Assembly (NCBI GenBank): GCA_000729835.1
Contig: JFHB01000012.1
Location: 62,001 to 126,000, forward strand
DNA from: Atkinsonella hypoxylon
Lineage: Eukaryota; Ascomycota; Sordariomycetes; Hypocreales; Clavicipitaceae
Reading direction: 5' to 3'
DNA: 64,000 nt
Positions 22,079 to 33,793 of the stretch are shown in pieces. The notes under the pieces are model-generated. The model saw only the letters and a program-made list of their open reading frames with translations. It made no database searches and was not told where the DNA came from. The translations under genes and the position numbers were made by a program. Each line of letters begins with the position of its first letter. Within the stretch, counting starts at the first letter, position 1.

Positions 22079-24651
22079 TCAGTTGCCTCGCACGACTGGT
22101 GCATCAGTTGATGGCATAGCATCTGTCAATAATGTAGACGCGGCTACGGGAATGTTTTTAATCTCAACATCGTATTTGGCCGTGACGGTGAATTGATATG
22201 TAGCTGCGTCCCAGACAAGCCATTTCTCATGGCGGGCAATCATGCGTCCTATCCAGAGGATTCTCTCGCGGCGCTTGAAAACAGTTGAAGCCGGTTCAAA
22301 GTACTTCTCATCATCGTCAATCTTATCATTATCAAACCAATCGCGTGGAAAGTAGTCTTCAGTGTAAATAAGTCCTCGCATCGCGTAGTCCTCTGGAAGG
22401 GGATGAGGTGACTCGTTCTTTTCCGGCCCTGGAAATTCGCTTGTATCAATCCGCGGCGCAAAGTCGCAGGTTCGTAATAGATAATTAAGAAGCACAGAGG
22501 TAAGCTTCCAGGGGAACCTGTCCTCTAGGTACTTCATGGCGGCGGGCCGTTGCGTCATAAAATAATAAAATACCAACGTAGTATGAAGACAAGGCAACGT
22601 GTTTTTATCACCCCAACGCTCAATCACGATCTTGTATGTTTGTTCGGCAAACGAAATTGCTGTATCGAATGTGGACTTAGGCTCTGCAGTTGTCTCGGAG
22701 CTGCCACTCATAGACGCGTCATCCTCCCCATCGCCATGCTGGCCTGAGATTGCTCTCATCAACACATTTGATTCGTTACCAAAACCCAAGAGCAGACAGC
22801 TCAAGGATATTCCCACGTGGTATCTACATTAGTTTGGCATCAGTTCGACTGCATCATGGCTGTAATTAGCGTGACCTGGTGGAACTTACCCTGACTCAAG
22901 CCAGTTTCCGTGCTCCCTGCCGATGCGACTATCCAACAAGTCAAGAAATTGCTTCATGGATGAATCCAATTGATCCATGGCTTTGCCAGAGAAAAGAATT
23001 CCATGGACCCGAACAAACGCGGCATCAACGGGCTCTAATCGCTGGTTAGAGGCAGAACTGGGACTCAGTAGTGGGTCAAAAAGAGTCATCACGCTCTCCC
23101 TCGCGCTTAGAAAGGGTATAGGCACACATAGAGATTTGGCGTAGTAGTAAAGTTGGCCAAGAGCATTGGGCCGTGCCAGAATTGCCAGGTGGTGGTATAG
23201 CCGGCCTGTTGTTGGTGCATTGTCAGAGGCCTTCGTATACCAGTATCTTGACACGCCAGTCCAAATCTCCCTATCTCTGATGTCATCGTCCTCAATCGCC
23301 ATTCTGTATCTTCCGAGATCACCCAAACATTCAATCCAAGTGTCTTTAAATGCAGGAACAGTTTCATAAAGTAAGGCCATCATGGAGTAGGCAATGCAAA
23401 TGAACGTAAGCATGTGCTCAAGAGACCTGGGCAATTTGTGCCGTAGCAACTCTAGAAAAGAGTGGATTCCGTGGCGCCACATCCGGGCTGGCATGGCGTA
23501 TTTAGAAGCGAGCCGCCGTAGTGCGTCGCTGGCAGATGGATGTTGGCTGGCTAAGAAAAAGTCATGGTGCTCATGGAGCAACGATCGATGAAGTGAGTTC
23601 AGTGCATGATACTGCTCCTCGCTCAGATCAGCTGATTGTTGAGATGAATCATATTGTATGCACTTGCTCTCGAGCAAGACCAGTCCAGCGTAGATGCCCT
23701 TAACCTCCGCGACAAGCTGGTCAGACGAGATTGGTCGCGTATCAGGCTGACGTATCATCTCTGTTGTCGAAGAAGAAGACTCCGAGAACGATTGTGTTCT
23801 TGCATTGCGTTGTTGGCGCCGATGCGCATGAGACGCATTCGCGAAGCCAAGTCGCATTTGAGGTGTCCTAGGTCTTTGTGAGGCATGAGAATGAAGATTG
23901 ACTAAACGGTCATCCTCGGGTACCCAGAGCTGGCGTGCGCTTGGTTTTCTTTGACTCAGGCCACGGTCGAAGTCACTGGGACTGTCGCTTTGCCGCGCCC
24001 GACTACGATCTGGTGTTGGTGGCGACGAGCCACGTTGCTGCGTAATGGATGCAGGGGGAGAGCAGAGTTTCTTGCTTCCACGACGACTGCTTTCCGTGCC
24101 ATCGCTAGCCAGATTGAGTCGATCCAATTCATCTTCGGCAGCCTCTGCTGTGTCTGCATTGCCAGACACAGGCCTCTTTTTCGCACTTATCCCGCTTGTG
24201 GGGGTTACTTGCGGAAAGTTTGTATTCAGAGTCCTATGTTTAACAATCGGTTCCATCAATAATCAATCGCATTTTTTACATAGGAATGAACAAGCCTTAC
24301 GGAGAATCTTTATGATCGTTTCCTTGTAAAACGATCTTCTTGAAGGCTTCCTCAATGACGGAGTCATCTGATAAACCAGGGTGCTTCATCGAATCTGCAA
24401 CAACGTGACCCCTGAATGAATCAAAGTTGGGCTGGACCTCTGCCTTGCATAGCGGACAATGGTAGCTGCGAGCGGGCGTTTCTTGACGGGACGCATTCCG
24501 AAGATGCTGGACCCATCCTTTGGTGAGTTTCTCCATCTCCAAAGGGTCAAGGTCCGCAACAGTTTGATGATCATAGGGGCAGACTGGCCAACAGTCTATG
24601 CGGTACTCATTGGGGCTGGTGCCAGTGAGCCGTTCAAGCGTGCAGGGTTGA
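22079..24651 (-). CDS. EST1/SMG-like protein with Est1_DNA_bind domain and N-terminal C2H2-type finger
   Basis: Proteins with this domain act in telomerase recruitment (Est1) or nonsense-mediated decay (SMG5-7/Ebs1). Filamentous fungi carry several paralogues of unclear role, so I name no gene. Three exons join in phase: about 24651-24301, 24233-22890 and 22823-22079, with 67- and 66-bp introns. The first exon holds YHCPLC...FRGHVVADSMKH, a C2H2-like finger. The middle exon has a disordered Ser/Arg-rich part, then the conserved core: GIYAGLVLLESKC, LLHEHHDFFLASQHPSASDALRRL, RMWRHGIHSFLELLR, DTWIECLGDLGRYRMAIEDDD, YWYTKASDNAPTTGRLYHHLAILARPN and KSLCVPIPF. The last exon has GISLSCLLLGF. The true 5' end is not resolved: the first frame is open up to a TGA near 24655 without an ATG, so at least one upstream exon is missing from my model. 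Confidence 0.85.
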
Positions 24652-27600
24652 TCTTGTCAGCCAAAGCGAAACGACCACGTTTATTCGACAGCCACTGTCA
24701 AGTTGGGTGTGTTCGTGTAACACGGTGCCAGAGCCTCGGAAATGAAATTGACGGGGCAGAGTCTGTGGCGGACAGGTAATTTTTCTATTAGCAATCAGAA
24801 CGTGCTCCGCAAAAAGAGTCAAGATAGAAACATCAAAGCAGAATTATGTGAAAAGGAACAGAAGGGAGCAGAAATAGAAGAAACAAGAGCAATTGACGAG
24901 CAGCTGGCTGACATTACGACAATTCAGACGCGCCGCAGAAATAAACCTTCTTCGCCCACATAGCTAATAGGAAACACTTGACACCAACCAGCGCATTGAG
25001 CTCAATAATTAGAGAGATTCGCGCGCAAAATAGCCACATATGTTATATGTGATGCGAAGAGTGAAGAGTGAAGAATGGACATCGTCAAAGACACATCGAG
25101 GAAACGCTGAAGCACAAGCGGAGATTGGATTGCATACAAAACCGCGCAAAGTACCGGGGCTCGATCTTACCTACTCTGGCTTGCGAAGTACGTGTCTTTG
25201 GCCCAGCAGCAGCGATTTCTGGAGCGAACTGGTCGATGTATATGATCAATGATATTCAGAAGTTAGCCTTGCTCAAGTGTACATGGGTAGGTCGCGTGGT
25301 GCGCCTGGTTGCCTTTTTGCTGAGCCAATCATGCGCCGCAAAAAGAGCCTCATACTCATCAGCTTTGTAGTCTAGAGTGGTTCATCCCTCAACAACATCA
25401 ACACCTTGCACCGTCGCACCTTGACCTGAAAAAGTCGGGTTCTGCTTTGTGCAGTACCAGCCAATATGACCGCGAGATTGACAATCCCGAGATTGTGGTT
25501 TGCCTCCTTGGCTCGAAGACGTATATTTCCTGTCCGACAGATTAACGGGTGAAGGCATTAGTCGACAAAACGAAGCCGATGGTTCAATATGCGACCCTGC
25601 TTGCCCAGAGGTTTTCATCGTCTTGAAGAGAACTGCGCAAGAGGATGGACTGCCAAACAGGCTCGATCTTCGGCAAAACCTTTTGTAAATGCCTTTCGGC
25701 CAGCATATTCGCAAAATTCGCAGCGGTCAGCGACAAGCTGAACTTACCGACTGAGAATCACGAAGATCCGACTTCAATATACGGCTAGGATGGCAGGTGA
25801 CAAATGTGTCGACTCGCGGAATGCCGACGTTTGTTTCGTATCAGCCGTCGGACACAACTACCACAATGGGAAGAGCATGGCGGGATTTTCCAAAGCAGGA
25901 GCAACCCTAGGTACATTTATAACTGGAGGAGAGCGCTCAACCACTCCTTCATCTTTTGTAGTTAAATTTCCAGCTTCTTACGAGACGCCAAAGTTCAGGC
26001 AGTAGAATCATTGTCTCGCCCAGCAGCTACATACAACATATGCGCGTCATTGACAACAGTGGTGATACATCGTTCCCGCTTGGGTTCTCACGAACAGGCA
26101 GCAGGCAGGTATTTCATGCCCTCAGCGATAGTTGTTGACGTATTATGATTCTTCAAGAAGCCGCATTCTCTACTATTGTTTTCACACAAAAAGAATGATG
26201 ATCAATTCCTGACACCTTTTTGGAGCTGACGCCTGCCGGTGAATGCGCTCGGTCTCGGGTCTGACCTTTCTGACCTTTCAGCATCGCACAAAAGCCGCCG
26301 CAGATGCTCGGATAGACAGATTGGTCTTTTTCCACATGTGCACAATTATCTCGGTTCCATTGTCACTAATATGTCAGCAGGTGAACCTCCGCTATCGCTT
26401 ATGCAGGGAACAGAACCTTGACGACTTGACCGCTTTTAGCAAGCCGACGGCGTGGCCTCTAGCTGTCACCTTGACTGCGCGTTTTGGCAGTGATTGTTGT
26501 CTCTGCGACAACGAGGTTCCATATGCACGAACAAATAGAGAACTCAAGCCTTAGTCTGGTCGATGAATACATACCGGCATATTGGTTGTAGTGCAGAGTA
26601 CCTACCTACCTAGGGAGGTATTTAGTGTGGTAATTAGTCAAAGCAACTGACTCACATAGACCACGCGTGTTATCAAGGCAACGCGTGTGCGCCACCCACA
26701 ACGGCTTATTAGCCGCTGATTTCATCACATTTAAGAGGCACCTCAAGCTGGAAACAAACTACGTTAAGTCAGGCTGGATTCCGCATGCACGGTTCAAATG
26801 GCGCGTCCTCGGTGAGGCGCCATCCACTCCTTCGGTAAGCATCGACAATGGTTACAGCCTCCTGGCCTCATTTGCCAGTCATTATTTCATAATTCAGCTA
26901 CCGCCGCGCTCCAAGGCTGACTGGGTTTGACTTTACTGAACTCGATTGTTTGCCAATCCTTAAGACCCTTGACTCTCATTCTGCCTTGTACTTGTATGCC
27001 TCTGCGTCGCCTCGGCGCTCAGATTAAGTATTATCATCACCTGAATGTAGTGAGACGTCGTGCGTCATTGTTTGCATCCATTGATCCGATAACTGGCCAC
27101 AAGCAACCACTACTCTGGTTCCAATGATTCAACAAGGGTCCGATTATGAGCTCCATCTCAGCTTTGGCAAGCGTCGCGTGTTAGTTCGCAAAGTGTTTCG
27201 CCTCGTACATCAGCCTCAAGTTTTTCGCAGATTGCAGTGCCTAACCGAAACTTGGAAACCAAACAATACCCGCCAGCAGCGCATCAACACTTTTTGTGTA
27301 GCCTTGTCCTCTATGCTGATTCTCGTCTATTCTTCAACCCAATCTCATCATGTTACATCTTGCGCTCCGTAGTGTCCGCGAAAAGTCGAATGTATGATCC
27401 TGGGCCGAGATGCATTGCAGCAAGGAGACTATAGAAAAAAAAATCAAGTTTCACATTCATCGGCCTGTGAGAACCTCTTTTGAGCGCGTGAAATTGCGCA
27501 ATAGCTGCACGTATTTCTTCATGGCTAGGTATTAAAATAGTTTGCTTCGCCGTCTACAGCCCAAGCAAGTCTCGTCTTGTATGCAGAGGGAGAAGATTCG

Positions 27601-28155
27601 GCAAGGATGTGACACGGGCTGCAGATCTGGCCGCGCGCCGCCTGCAAATATTTTCTCGTAAAGAAATAGGCTTGCAGATCTAGAATGAATTGCAGAGAGG
27701 AAGCGACCCGAACTCGTAATCAGCCTTCCCACCATGGTCTTGTCACTTGGGTAATTTCGGGCTTGAATGCCGTGGTACCTGAATATCGATCACATTAGAG
27801 GGAAAACGAAAAAGTGCCGCGACCTGTCTTTCGATGCGTGAATCCACGCGTTCGTCAGAGAGGAACATTTACAATAGAGCGAATAATAGCTGCAGCTGCG
27901 GTGATGCTGCATATTCCGCTTGGTGGGAGCGCTCGCCAAGACGATTTCCTAATTTGGCTAGCGACAGTTCGCACGACAAGATACAAAAGTCGTGATGCGA
28001 CCATCGCCGATAGACCAATCTCGATGGTTGTAGTTCCAGAATCAAGATTGAGATACCCATGACATTGGGCTAAAACCAGCTTCAGAACCTGTCATTACAA
28101 TCTCCAAGTTTTGTGTCATCGTTCAAAGAGTTATTGTTACAGTGCTCAAAATGAG
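24652..28155. other. long intergenic region
   Basis: About 3.5 kb without a confident gene. Only small frames are present, many crowded on both strands between 25,790 and 27,435, none with a recognisable domain. One possible zinc-knuckle relic is listed separately. Confidence 0.45.
25382..25560 (-). pseudogene. possible zinc-knuckle (CCHC) relic
   Basis: The end of a minus-strand frame reads PQSRDCQSRGHIGWYCTKQN. This matches the C-x4-H-x4-C part of a retroelement Gag or nucleic-acid-binding zinc knuckle (C-x2-C-x4-H-x4-C). The first Cys would be a Ser here (TCT, one base from TGT). No adjacent Gag, reverse transcriptase or terminal repeats were recognised. It may be a fossil of a retroelement or of a host gene, or chance. 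Confidence 0.25.
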
Positions 28156-29771
28156 CTATCGAAACTGCTCGTATTTGGCGGCTAAAGCCAGCTTCGTCTC
28201 TACTCGCTCAATAGTCTCCTTATCATACAGATCCTCTACTTTCTTATGCGCCTTGAAGATTTCTCTTTCATGTCTGGTTGCCTCCTCTTTTGTCATGCAT
28301 ACAAGATCTCGTAATTTCACAGTCGAGCATTTCTGCACGTCTTTGCCCTCTCCTATGATGTTCATGCTTGATCCCTCAGGCCGGCGCCATCGAATCAGGA
28401 CCAACTTGGTAGATATGCCGCTGATCACGCTCCGTCCGTGATAGAGATCTTCTGATAGAAAGGCCACGTCACCGGTAGTAAGAGGAGTTTTCAACCCAAC
28501 TGTGTCCAGGCCCAAGGTGCGAGCGAGGCGATCCTCTGAGCCTTGAACATAAGTCAGTATGCCTTCGTACATCTTCTCCCTCCCTTTGGCAGGGACGTAG
28601 CTGAGCGGATAACCTGCAATGCTGAGTATTACATGGTTGGCAGCTGTCAAGCCGAACACAGCAGGCATGGTACCCAAGACGGGCAAGATTCTGACTCTGA
28701 AGTTGGGCATAACACCTAGATCTCCTACCGAGCCCTTTTGAAACTCCTCTTCTGGTAATGGGAGAAGCTCTGCTTTGCCTTGGCCAAATTGCTCTGTGGA
28801 GTACACCACTGGAATGCCACTGGTGATACCAAGCAACTTCAGACGACGCCGCGTAGCTCTCGATAGACCGTCATCACGACTTGCGCCAATATCTCCAACA
28901 ACGATCCTCGTAGGATCGCTTTTGCATCCTGCTCCCATGGCACTAATTACTGGCAGTTTGTTATTGTAGCAGTACTGTAATAAGTTCACCTTGGTATCAA
29001 TGTTGTCGATTGCGTCAACGATGAAGTCTGGCCTCTGTCCATCTTCCCATGGCCCTAAAACTCGCTCTGCCACCGTCCCGTCAAACTTTTCCTGTCGCAA
29101 GTCGAATTTGATCCATGGCGCAATCGCAATCAACCTTCTCTGCAAGCAGTGGACTTTGGAAGAGCCTACGTCGGCTAATGTCGCGACAGCATGCCTGTTC
29201 AATGAGCTGAGTGTCACTTGATCGAAATCAATGAGACGAATCTTGACCACGCCGGAACGTGCAAGAGCCGCGACGGTGTGGGAACCCACGCCACCACATC
29301 CCACGACAATGACAAATGAGCGCCGCAGCTTCGCCAGGCCCTCGGGTGTGAGAAATACCCTGTTGCGCGCTAGTTGTTCCAGAATCAGTTCCTCATCAAA
29401 GTCACCGGCCTGCGCGCGCTTCGCCAATGCTTGATTCCTGGCATCTTCTTTATCAGCGGGCGTACCAGAAGAGGCGCCGAGGTCGTTGAGCTGAGTCCAT
29501 GTGTTAGCTGCAGAAGAAGACTGAAAGGTCAAGACCAATTCATAATGCTGGTGGGAGGAAGGAGAAGATCATGTAGTTGCTTTACCTTGTTAACTTGATG
29601 ACTGCCATCTACGAGCTTAGGGATAGAGCTTTTCAGTTTCTCAAGCTTTTCTTCCCTGTCAAGAGCTTGATATCCCAGAATGAGGGATGCAACAGTTGCA
29701 CCTGAAAGGACCGCTGTCGCAAACAATTGGAATCGCGGATTCGCGAGAGTCTCCGCAATAAAAGATGGCAT
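28156..29771 (-). CDS. tRNA threonylcarbamoyladenosine dehydratase (Tcd/TcdA family)
   Basis: An E1-like ATP-dependent enzyme that cyclises t6A37 of tRNAs to ct6A. In yeast the two homologues sit in the mitochondrial outer membrane. Two exons, 29771-29586 and 29490-28156, are joined in phase 0 by a 95-bp intron to give 506 aa. An N-terminal membrane helix (about residues 15-37, LFATAVLSGATVASLILGY) fits membrane anchoring. The ThiF/E1 core has the nucleotide-binding GCGGVGS (about 126-132), the acidic LIDFDQVTLSSLNRH and the segment VDAIDNIDTKVNLL, then GAGCKSDPTRIVVGDI. The C-terminal half ends with a Lys/Glu-rich helix. Its start lies 289 bp from the start of the divergent gene at 30061. 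Confidence 0.92.
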
Positions 29772-30060
29772 ATTATGACATGATTTTCAATTGCAATGCC
29801 GATTACACCACAAAGTCCCAATGAAGTGAATCAAAATGTTCTAATGAAATTTGGTCTCGCGCGTGAAGTCTCGCTTAGTCACCAAGTCAACTACCACTCG
29901 CCCCACGGCTGAGATCATCTGCTGAACGTCAAATCGAGTTCTGCTTTTGCGCCAAGCAAGGTCAACCCAACTAATTCGAGCAGCAAGAAACCTCGAAACA
30001 ACAGGTATTACTGTGATCTTTGAAGGCGACTATCCGGCCCGCTGGGCCTCCGCATTCGCC
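29772..30060. promoter_or_regulatory. shared divergent promoter region
   Basis: A 289-bp gap between the start codons of the t6A dehydratase (-) and the mitochondrial membrane protein (+). Nothing else fits in it, so it must hold both core promoters. I see no clear named binding site. Confidence 0.6.
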
Positions 30061-31713
30061 ATGCGTGCCAAACTGGTTGTCCGACGTCAGCAGCCCGTCA
30101 TTCCCAGCTTGGCGAGCCCTCACCTCATCTGCGTCCGGTCTTTCGCATACCAGACAAAATTTACCTCCACAAAATATCGACCCTGTCTTCCGTTCCTCGT
30201 CATGCCGAAAGCCAGCCAATCTACTGCTCGATCATTTACCTCTGAACGCAAGGGCTGGCTCAAGCACGAAGCCAAGCTCGTGGCCCGATACACCTTGACA
30301 CTATGGGGACTCGCAGCATGTGTGCTCGTTATATTCTTCGCCATCCACGAGGAGACCACTGAACGAGAGCATCCTACCCCGCACGAGTGGCACTACCTCA
30401 CGAGAAAGTTCTTACGAGACGCACATTGCTTCAAGGATCCCAAAAATGGGGAGGTCAATTGGGCTCGATGCCTAGAATTGGCGAGGAGCGTGGTCATTCG
30501 ACTGGAAGATCCAAAATTGGGAGGCGACAAGGTTGTGAAGCTTAGTGATAGGATTGACCCGACTCTCGAAGTCCCCGGCGAGTTTATAAACTGCGACATC
30601 TCAGCCATGTCCGAGGACTGGAGAAGGGGCTATTTTGAAGCCATCATGTTGGCTGCCAAGGCTGCGGAGCATGTGGATGGTTGGATGCGCGACACAGAAC
30701 GCAATATTGTATGCGCGCCAGAATTTGTTATCGGACCTTCAAATCCTCGGCCAAAGCCCATCCCACCTGGACAGCCGCACGCGCCGCGGGAGGAGGTATG
30801 CGAACCTGCATATCTCTCAGCTGACCATTGGTATACCAAGATTTTGACGACGGTAGGCTTGAACTCCCGGCAGAAGATGGAGGCTGCGATAGAATATGCC
30901 ATGTTTATGGACTTCAAGCACATGGAAGAAGGCGTTGATGCATTATATAGCCTGGCGCTGAAAGAGGCGTCAGCCGGGATTGAGCCTGCGACACTACCAT
31001 ACGACCCCAATACCTTGGTAGTCAAGGCCAATGGCCCCGCACCGTCACTTAATATACTCGAAGCTCTCACAGCTATTGCAAACCACAAGGCCCGCAAAGG
31101 CGACATTGTATCCGCACTCCCCATCTACGTCTCACTTCTTCAGGCCCGACGCTCACTCCCGGACGCCCCTCCGCCGACCCCCCGCCCCAAAAAACAGCGC
31201 CAGTCCCTATACGAGCAATTCATGGATTTTTTTGGCCCTCCGGCGTACCCTTCGCCCGGGCCAGACGGTACGGAAGCGCCATGGCGCTGCCCATATGAGC
31301 GCTGCCAAGAAGCTTCACTCAATCTGTATATAGGAGAGATACTCTACGCAACATCATCCAAAGATGATGGCCTAGCGTGGACCAGAGAGGGTGTTGACCT
31401 AGCGGAGGAACAACTGCGCACCCTTGGCACTGCTAGTAAGGATAAAGAAGCAAAACGGGTATGCCGCGAGTGTCTCTCCACGGGGCTGGATAACTGGTCT
31501 GTCATGGTGTCCAGGCTAGCCAAGGCGGAGGAGGCCAAAAAGAGCAGTGGAAGCAAGTCGAGCTTGTTCCCGTTCTGGGGTGACTCCGCAGATGCAGAGG
31601 GTCGGTGGGCTGCGGAAGAAGCTGTTGTCCAGGAAAGAACGAGGCGGACCCGCGAACTCATGGAGGATATAGCTCCTCCTGGACGAAGCATCATGTCTTA
31701 CTTCAAGGCATAG
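30061..31713 (+). CDS. conserved fungal mitochondrial membrane protein, TPR-like
   Basis: A 550-aa single-exon gene. I chose the ATG at 30061 because it gives an Arg/Lys-rich, Ser-rich N-terminus without acidic residues (MRAKLVVRRQQ...), a likely mitochondrial presequence; the frame is open further upstream without a better ATG. One membrane helix lies at about 78-95 (TLTLWGLAACVLVIFF). The large C-terminal part has paired helices resembling TPR repeats, for example WHYLTRKFLRDAH, RQKMEAAIEYAMFMDF, ALTAIANHKARKGDIVSALPIY and ASLNLYIGEILYATSSKDDGLAWTREGVDLAE. A Pro-rich loop lies near 360. Homologues I recall are often labelled 'MFS maltose permease', which does not fit a one-helix protein. 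Function unknown; a scaffold in the mitochondrial inner membrane is my guess. Confidence 0.8.
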   Translation: MRAKLVVRRQQPVIPSLASPHLICVRSFAYQTKFTSTKYRPCLPFLVMPKASQSTARSFTSERKGWLKHEAKLVARYTLTLWGLAACVLVIFFAIHEETTEREHPTPHEWHYLTRKFLRDAHCFKDPKNGEVNWARCLELARSVVIRLEDPKLGGDKVVKLSDRIDPTLEVPGEFINCDISAMSEDWRRGYFEAIMLAAKAAEHVDGWMRDTERNIVCAPEFVIGPSNPRPKPIPPGQPHAPREEVCEPAYLSADHWYTKILTTVGLNSRQKMEAAIEYAMFMDFKHMEEGVDALYSLALKEASAGIEPATLPYDPNTLVVKANGPAPSLNILEALTAIANHKARKGDIVSALPIYVSLLQARRSLPDAPPPTPRPKKQRQSLYEQFMDFFGPPAYPSPGPDGTEAPWRCPYERCQEASLNLYIGEILYATSSKDDGLAWTREGVDLAEEQLRTLGTASKDKEAKRVCRECLSTGLDNWSVMVSRLAKAEEAKKSSGSKSSLFPFWGDSADAEGRWAAEEAVVQERTRRTRELMEDIAPPGRSIMSYFKA

Positions 31714-31861
31714 TGTATGATTTAATCATGAGCGAAATCAAAGTAAAAATAACTGCAAAGTAGCCTGCAAATTAAAGAAAATGACGCCCGTCCAGCTCAT
31801 GGCTGGCACGAGGCCACCGAATCCTCGTTCTCCCCTCATGACCTTCTGTAGGTGCCCAGTT
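31714..31861. other. short convergent intergenic gap
   Basis: 148 bp between the stop codons of two convergent genes. It must hold both 3' ends. Confidence 0.6.
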
Positions 31862-33327
31862 TCAGTCATTATCACTCTCCGAGCTATCTGTGTCGGGAAT
31901 CTCACCCGTCTTGACTATCTTCCTCCATCGTCTGGCATTTTTCAACTGCGTTTTCATGAAGTCGTCATCAACCACTCCGACACTGGGCTTCTCCCCATCA
32001 GGGAGTCTCTCCCAATCATCATCGTTGAAATCCTGCCGGGGTTTCTTTACCACGACGACGTCATCGTTCTTATAACCAGGCGAAGTGGCTACGTCCTCCA
32101 AGTATTGTAATGCCGGCTTCAGGGCAGAAATAGGGATCATTTCAGTATAGAATGGCTCAGCGGACGAGTAGCAGGGGGATCCTAGAGCCGGAATTGATTC
32201 ATCAGGAAAGCCTGTCGGTGGAGCAAGTGGTGTGTTGAGGGGCTTTGACGAGAGGATATATGCGCGACAACGCTTATCAAATGACAAAAAGTTAGACGTC
32301 TGATCGGTGCAGACAAGTGTGGTCTAAGTTGGGTTACATAGCTTACATTGGCTAGAAAACTTTTGAACTGGGCATTCTGCAGGTGGTCGACGGGATAGAC
32401 GGTCCCCAGCAGCAGCATGGCATCTAGCTTACCGTGCCATCGGGCCCAATTCAGAGCGTTGTCGAGGAAATCAGTCAGCAACTCGCAGCTCTGCCCGACA
32501 GCAACAAGACTGACTTTTGCGCCTTCCTTCAGTTCTGGACCCAGGACCTGGTCGAGAACGTACGACACATGCTCTTCGGAAGTCTTGTTGCCCGGTGCAC
32601 TGTTCAAATGCTCCATATACCGTCTACCAGTATGGACGAGACTAGGAAGCGGCATAGCCACGCTGTCGCCAATTGTTAGAGCTCTTTTCCCTTCCGGCCA
32701 CCAGTACAACTGCCCAGGATTCGCAATGATGATTCCAGGTGGCGAGGTGTCCTGATCACTCGAGGCCTGGGTACGGAGCTCCCGCACCACGGACACCATG
32801 CTGCCCTTGTTGATACCGCCGGGACCATTGGCAACTCTGCCTGCCAGAAGCCCAATGCATTTGGTGTGCTCGCCAAAAAGGACCACGATGCGAGATTTGG
32901 ACGCCAGATGAGGACTTGCAAAAATAGGAACATGGGGGTCGCGCGGACCTGCTCCTAGTGGGAGACGTATCTTTTGGAGGCCTTCGTTGCCTAATCTTTC
33001 ATGCATGATGTCAGAAAGGGCAACTGTTCAGTGCCGGGAAATCGTTAGCTCTCCCTGGGCAGTCGAATGGCAGAAATCACAGTGACTTGCCGTCAAACTC
33101 AAATCGTTGCCGCAGATTCACTCTCGGGTTGCGATTCAGGTGAAACTTGAAGTAGTTGTCTGGGTTTTCGATAGAGCGGATTTCATCGTCCTCATTGATG
33201 AAATATCTGAACGTGTTAGAACTTATATATAAAAGTGCCGATTTCGAGATTTGACATACCCAAGACCTTCGAGGCTGGAGGGAAATTCAGCATCTTTGGG
33301 TAGCCCCGACCAATGACGACGAAACAT
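31862..33327 (-). CDS. Arb2-domain protein
   Basis: The Arb2 domain is known from fission yeast Arb2, a partner of Argonaute in siRNA-directed heterochromatin formation, and from the C-terminus of Hda1-type deacetylases. Here it stands alone, so a link to RNA silencing is an inference. Four exons: 33327-33260, 33206-33091, 33023-32347 and 32299-31862, total 1,299 nt, 432 aa. The family start MFRRHWSGLPKDAEFPSSLEGLGYFI is clear across intron 1. The alpha/beta-hydrolase-like core has VVLFGEHTKCIGLLAGR, IIIANPGQLYWWPEGKRALT and VSLVAVGQSCELLTDFL. The tail is acidic and disordered, ending DTDSSESDND. Intron 2 has a GC donor (G/GCAAGT, 33090-33085), a known minor type. Intron 3 is 47 bp. Confidence 0.88.
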
Positions 33328-33793
33328 GCTGGACTATTTATCTGTGCGAAGGCAGATCAAGCGAGTGTAAAAAAACGCGGATGCGCCTTACAAACTCTTG
33401 GTCAAGTTTTGTAGAGGGGGAAAAGAGACCGTGTTTGTGCTCATCGATTAGATGGGGGATGTGCGGCCTGATGGCAGCTGCGCCAGCTGCGAGCAGGCTT
33501 CGTGAGGATGCACAGGCCAATTTAGCAGCCTGGACATCTCTTTAACAGCATTCGTGTAGTCATTCAAAATTAATCGCCAAAACTTTCATCAAAGTTCAGG
33601 GCAACATTCGATTCTGCAAGGATTTCTGCTCATTCCGTAACCAAAAATACCCATTTGCGAGATGCCCTCAAAATGATTGAAACAGATAATCCACCCGCTA
33701 AATTAAAAGAAACGCTGCCTCGAACACCTGGTAGCCTCCGGAAACCACAGGTTTCTTGTGGTGACCGGGAGAATCAAACACTGTCAGGATTAC
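33328..33793. other. intergenic between ARB2-domain gene and ATG29
   Basis: 466 bp holding the promoter of the Arb2-domain gene and the 3' end of ATG29. The frame at 33338-33520 (-) has no support. Confidence 0.6.
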
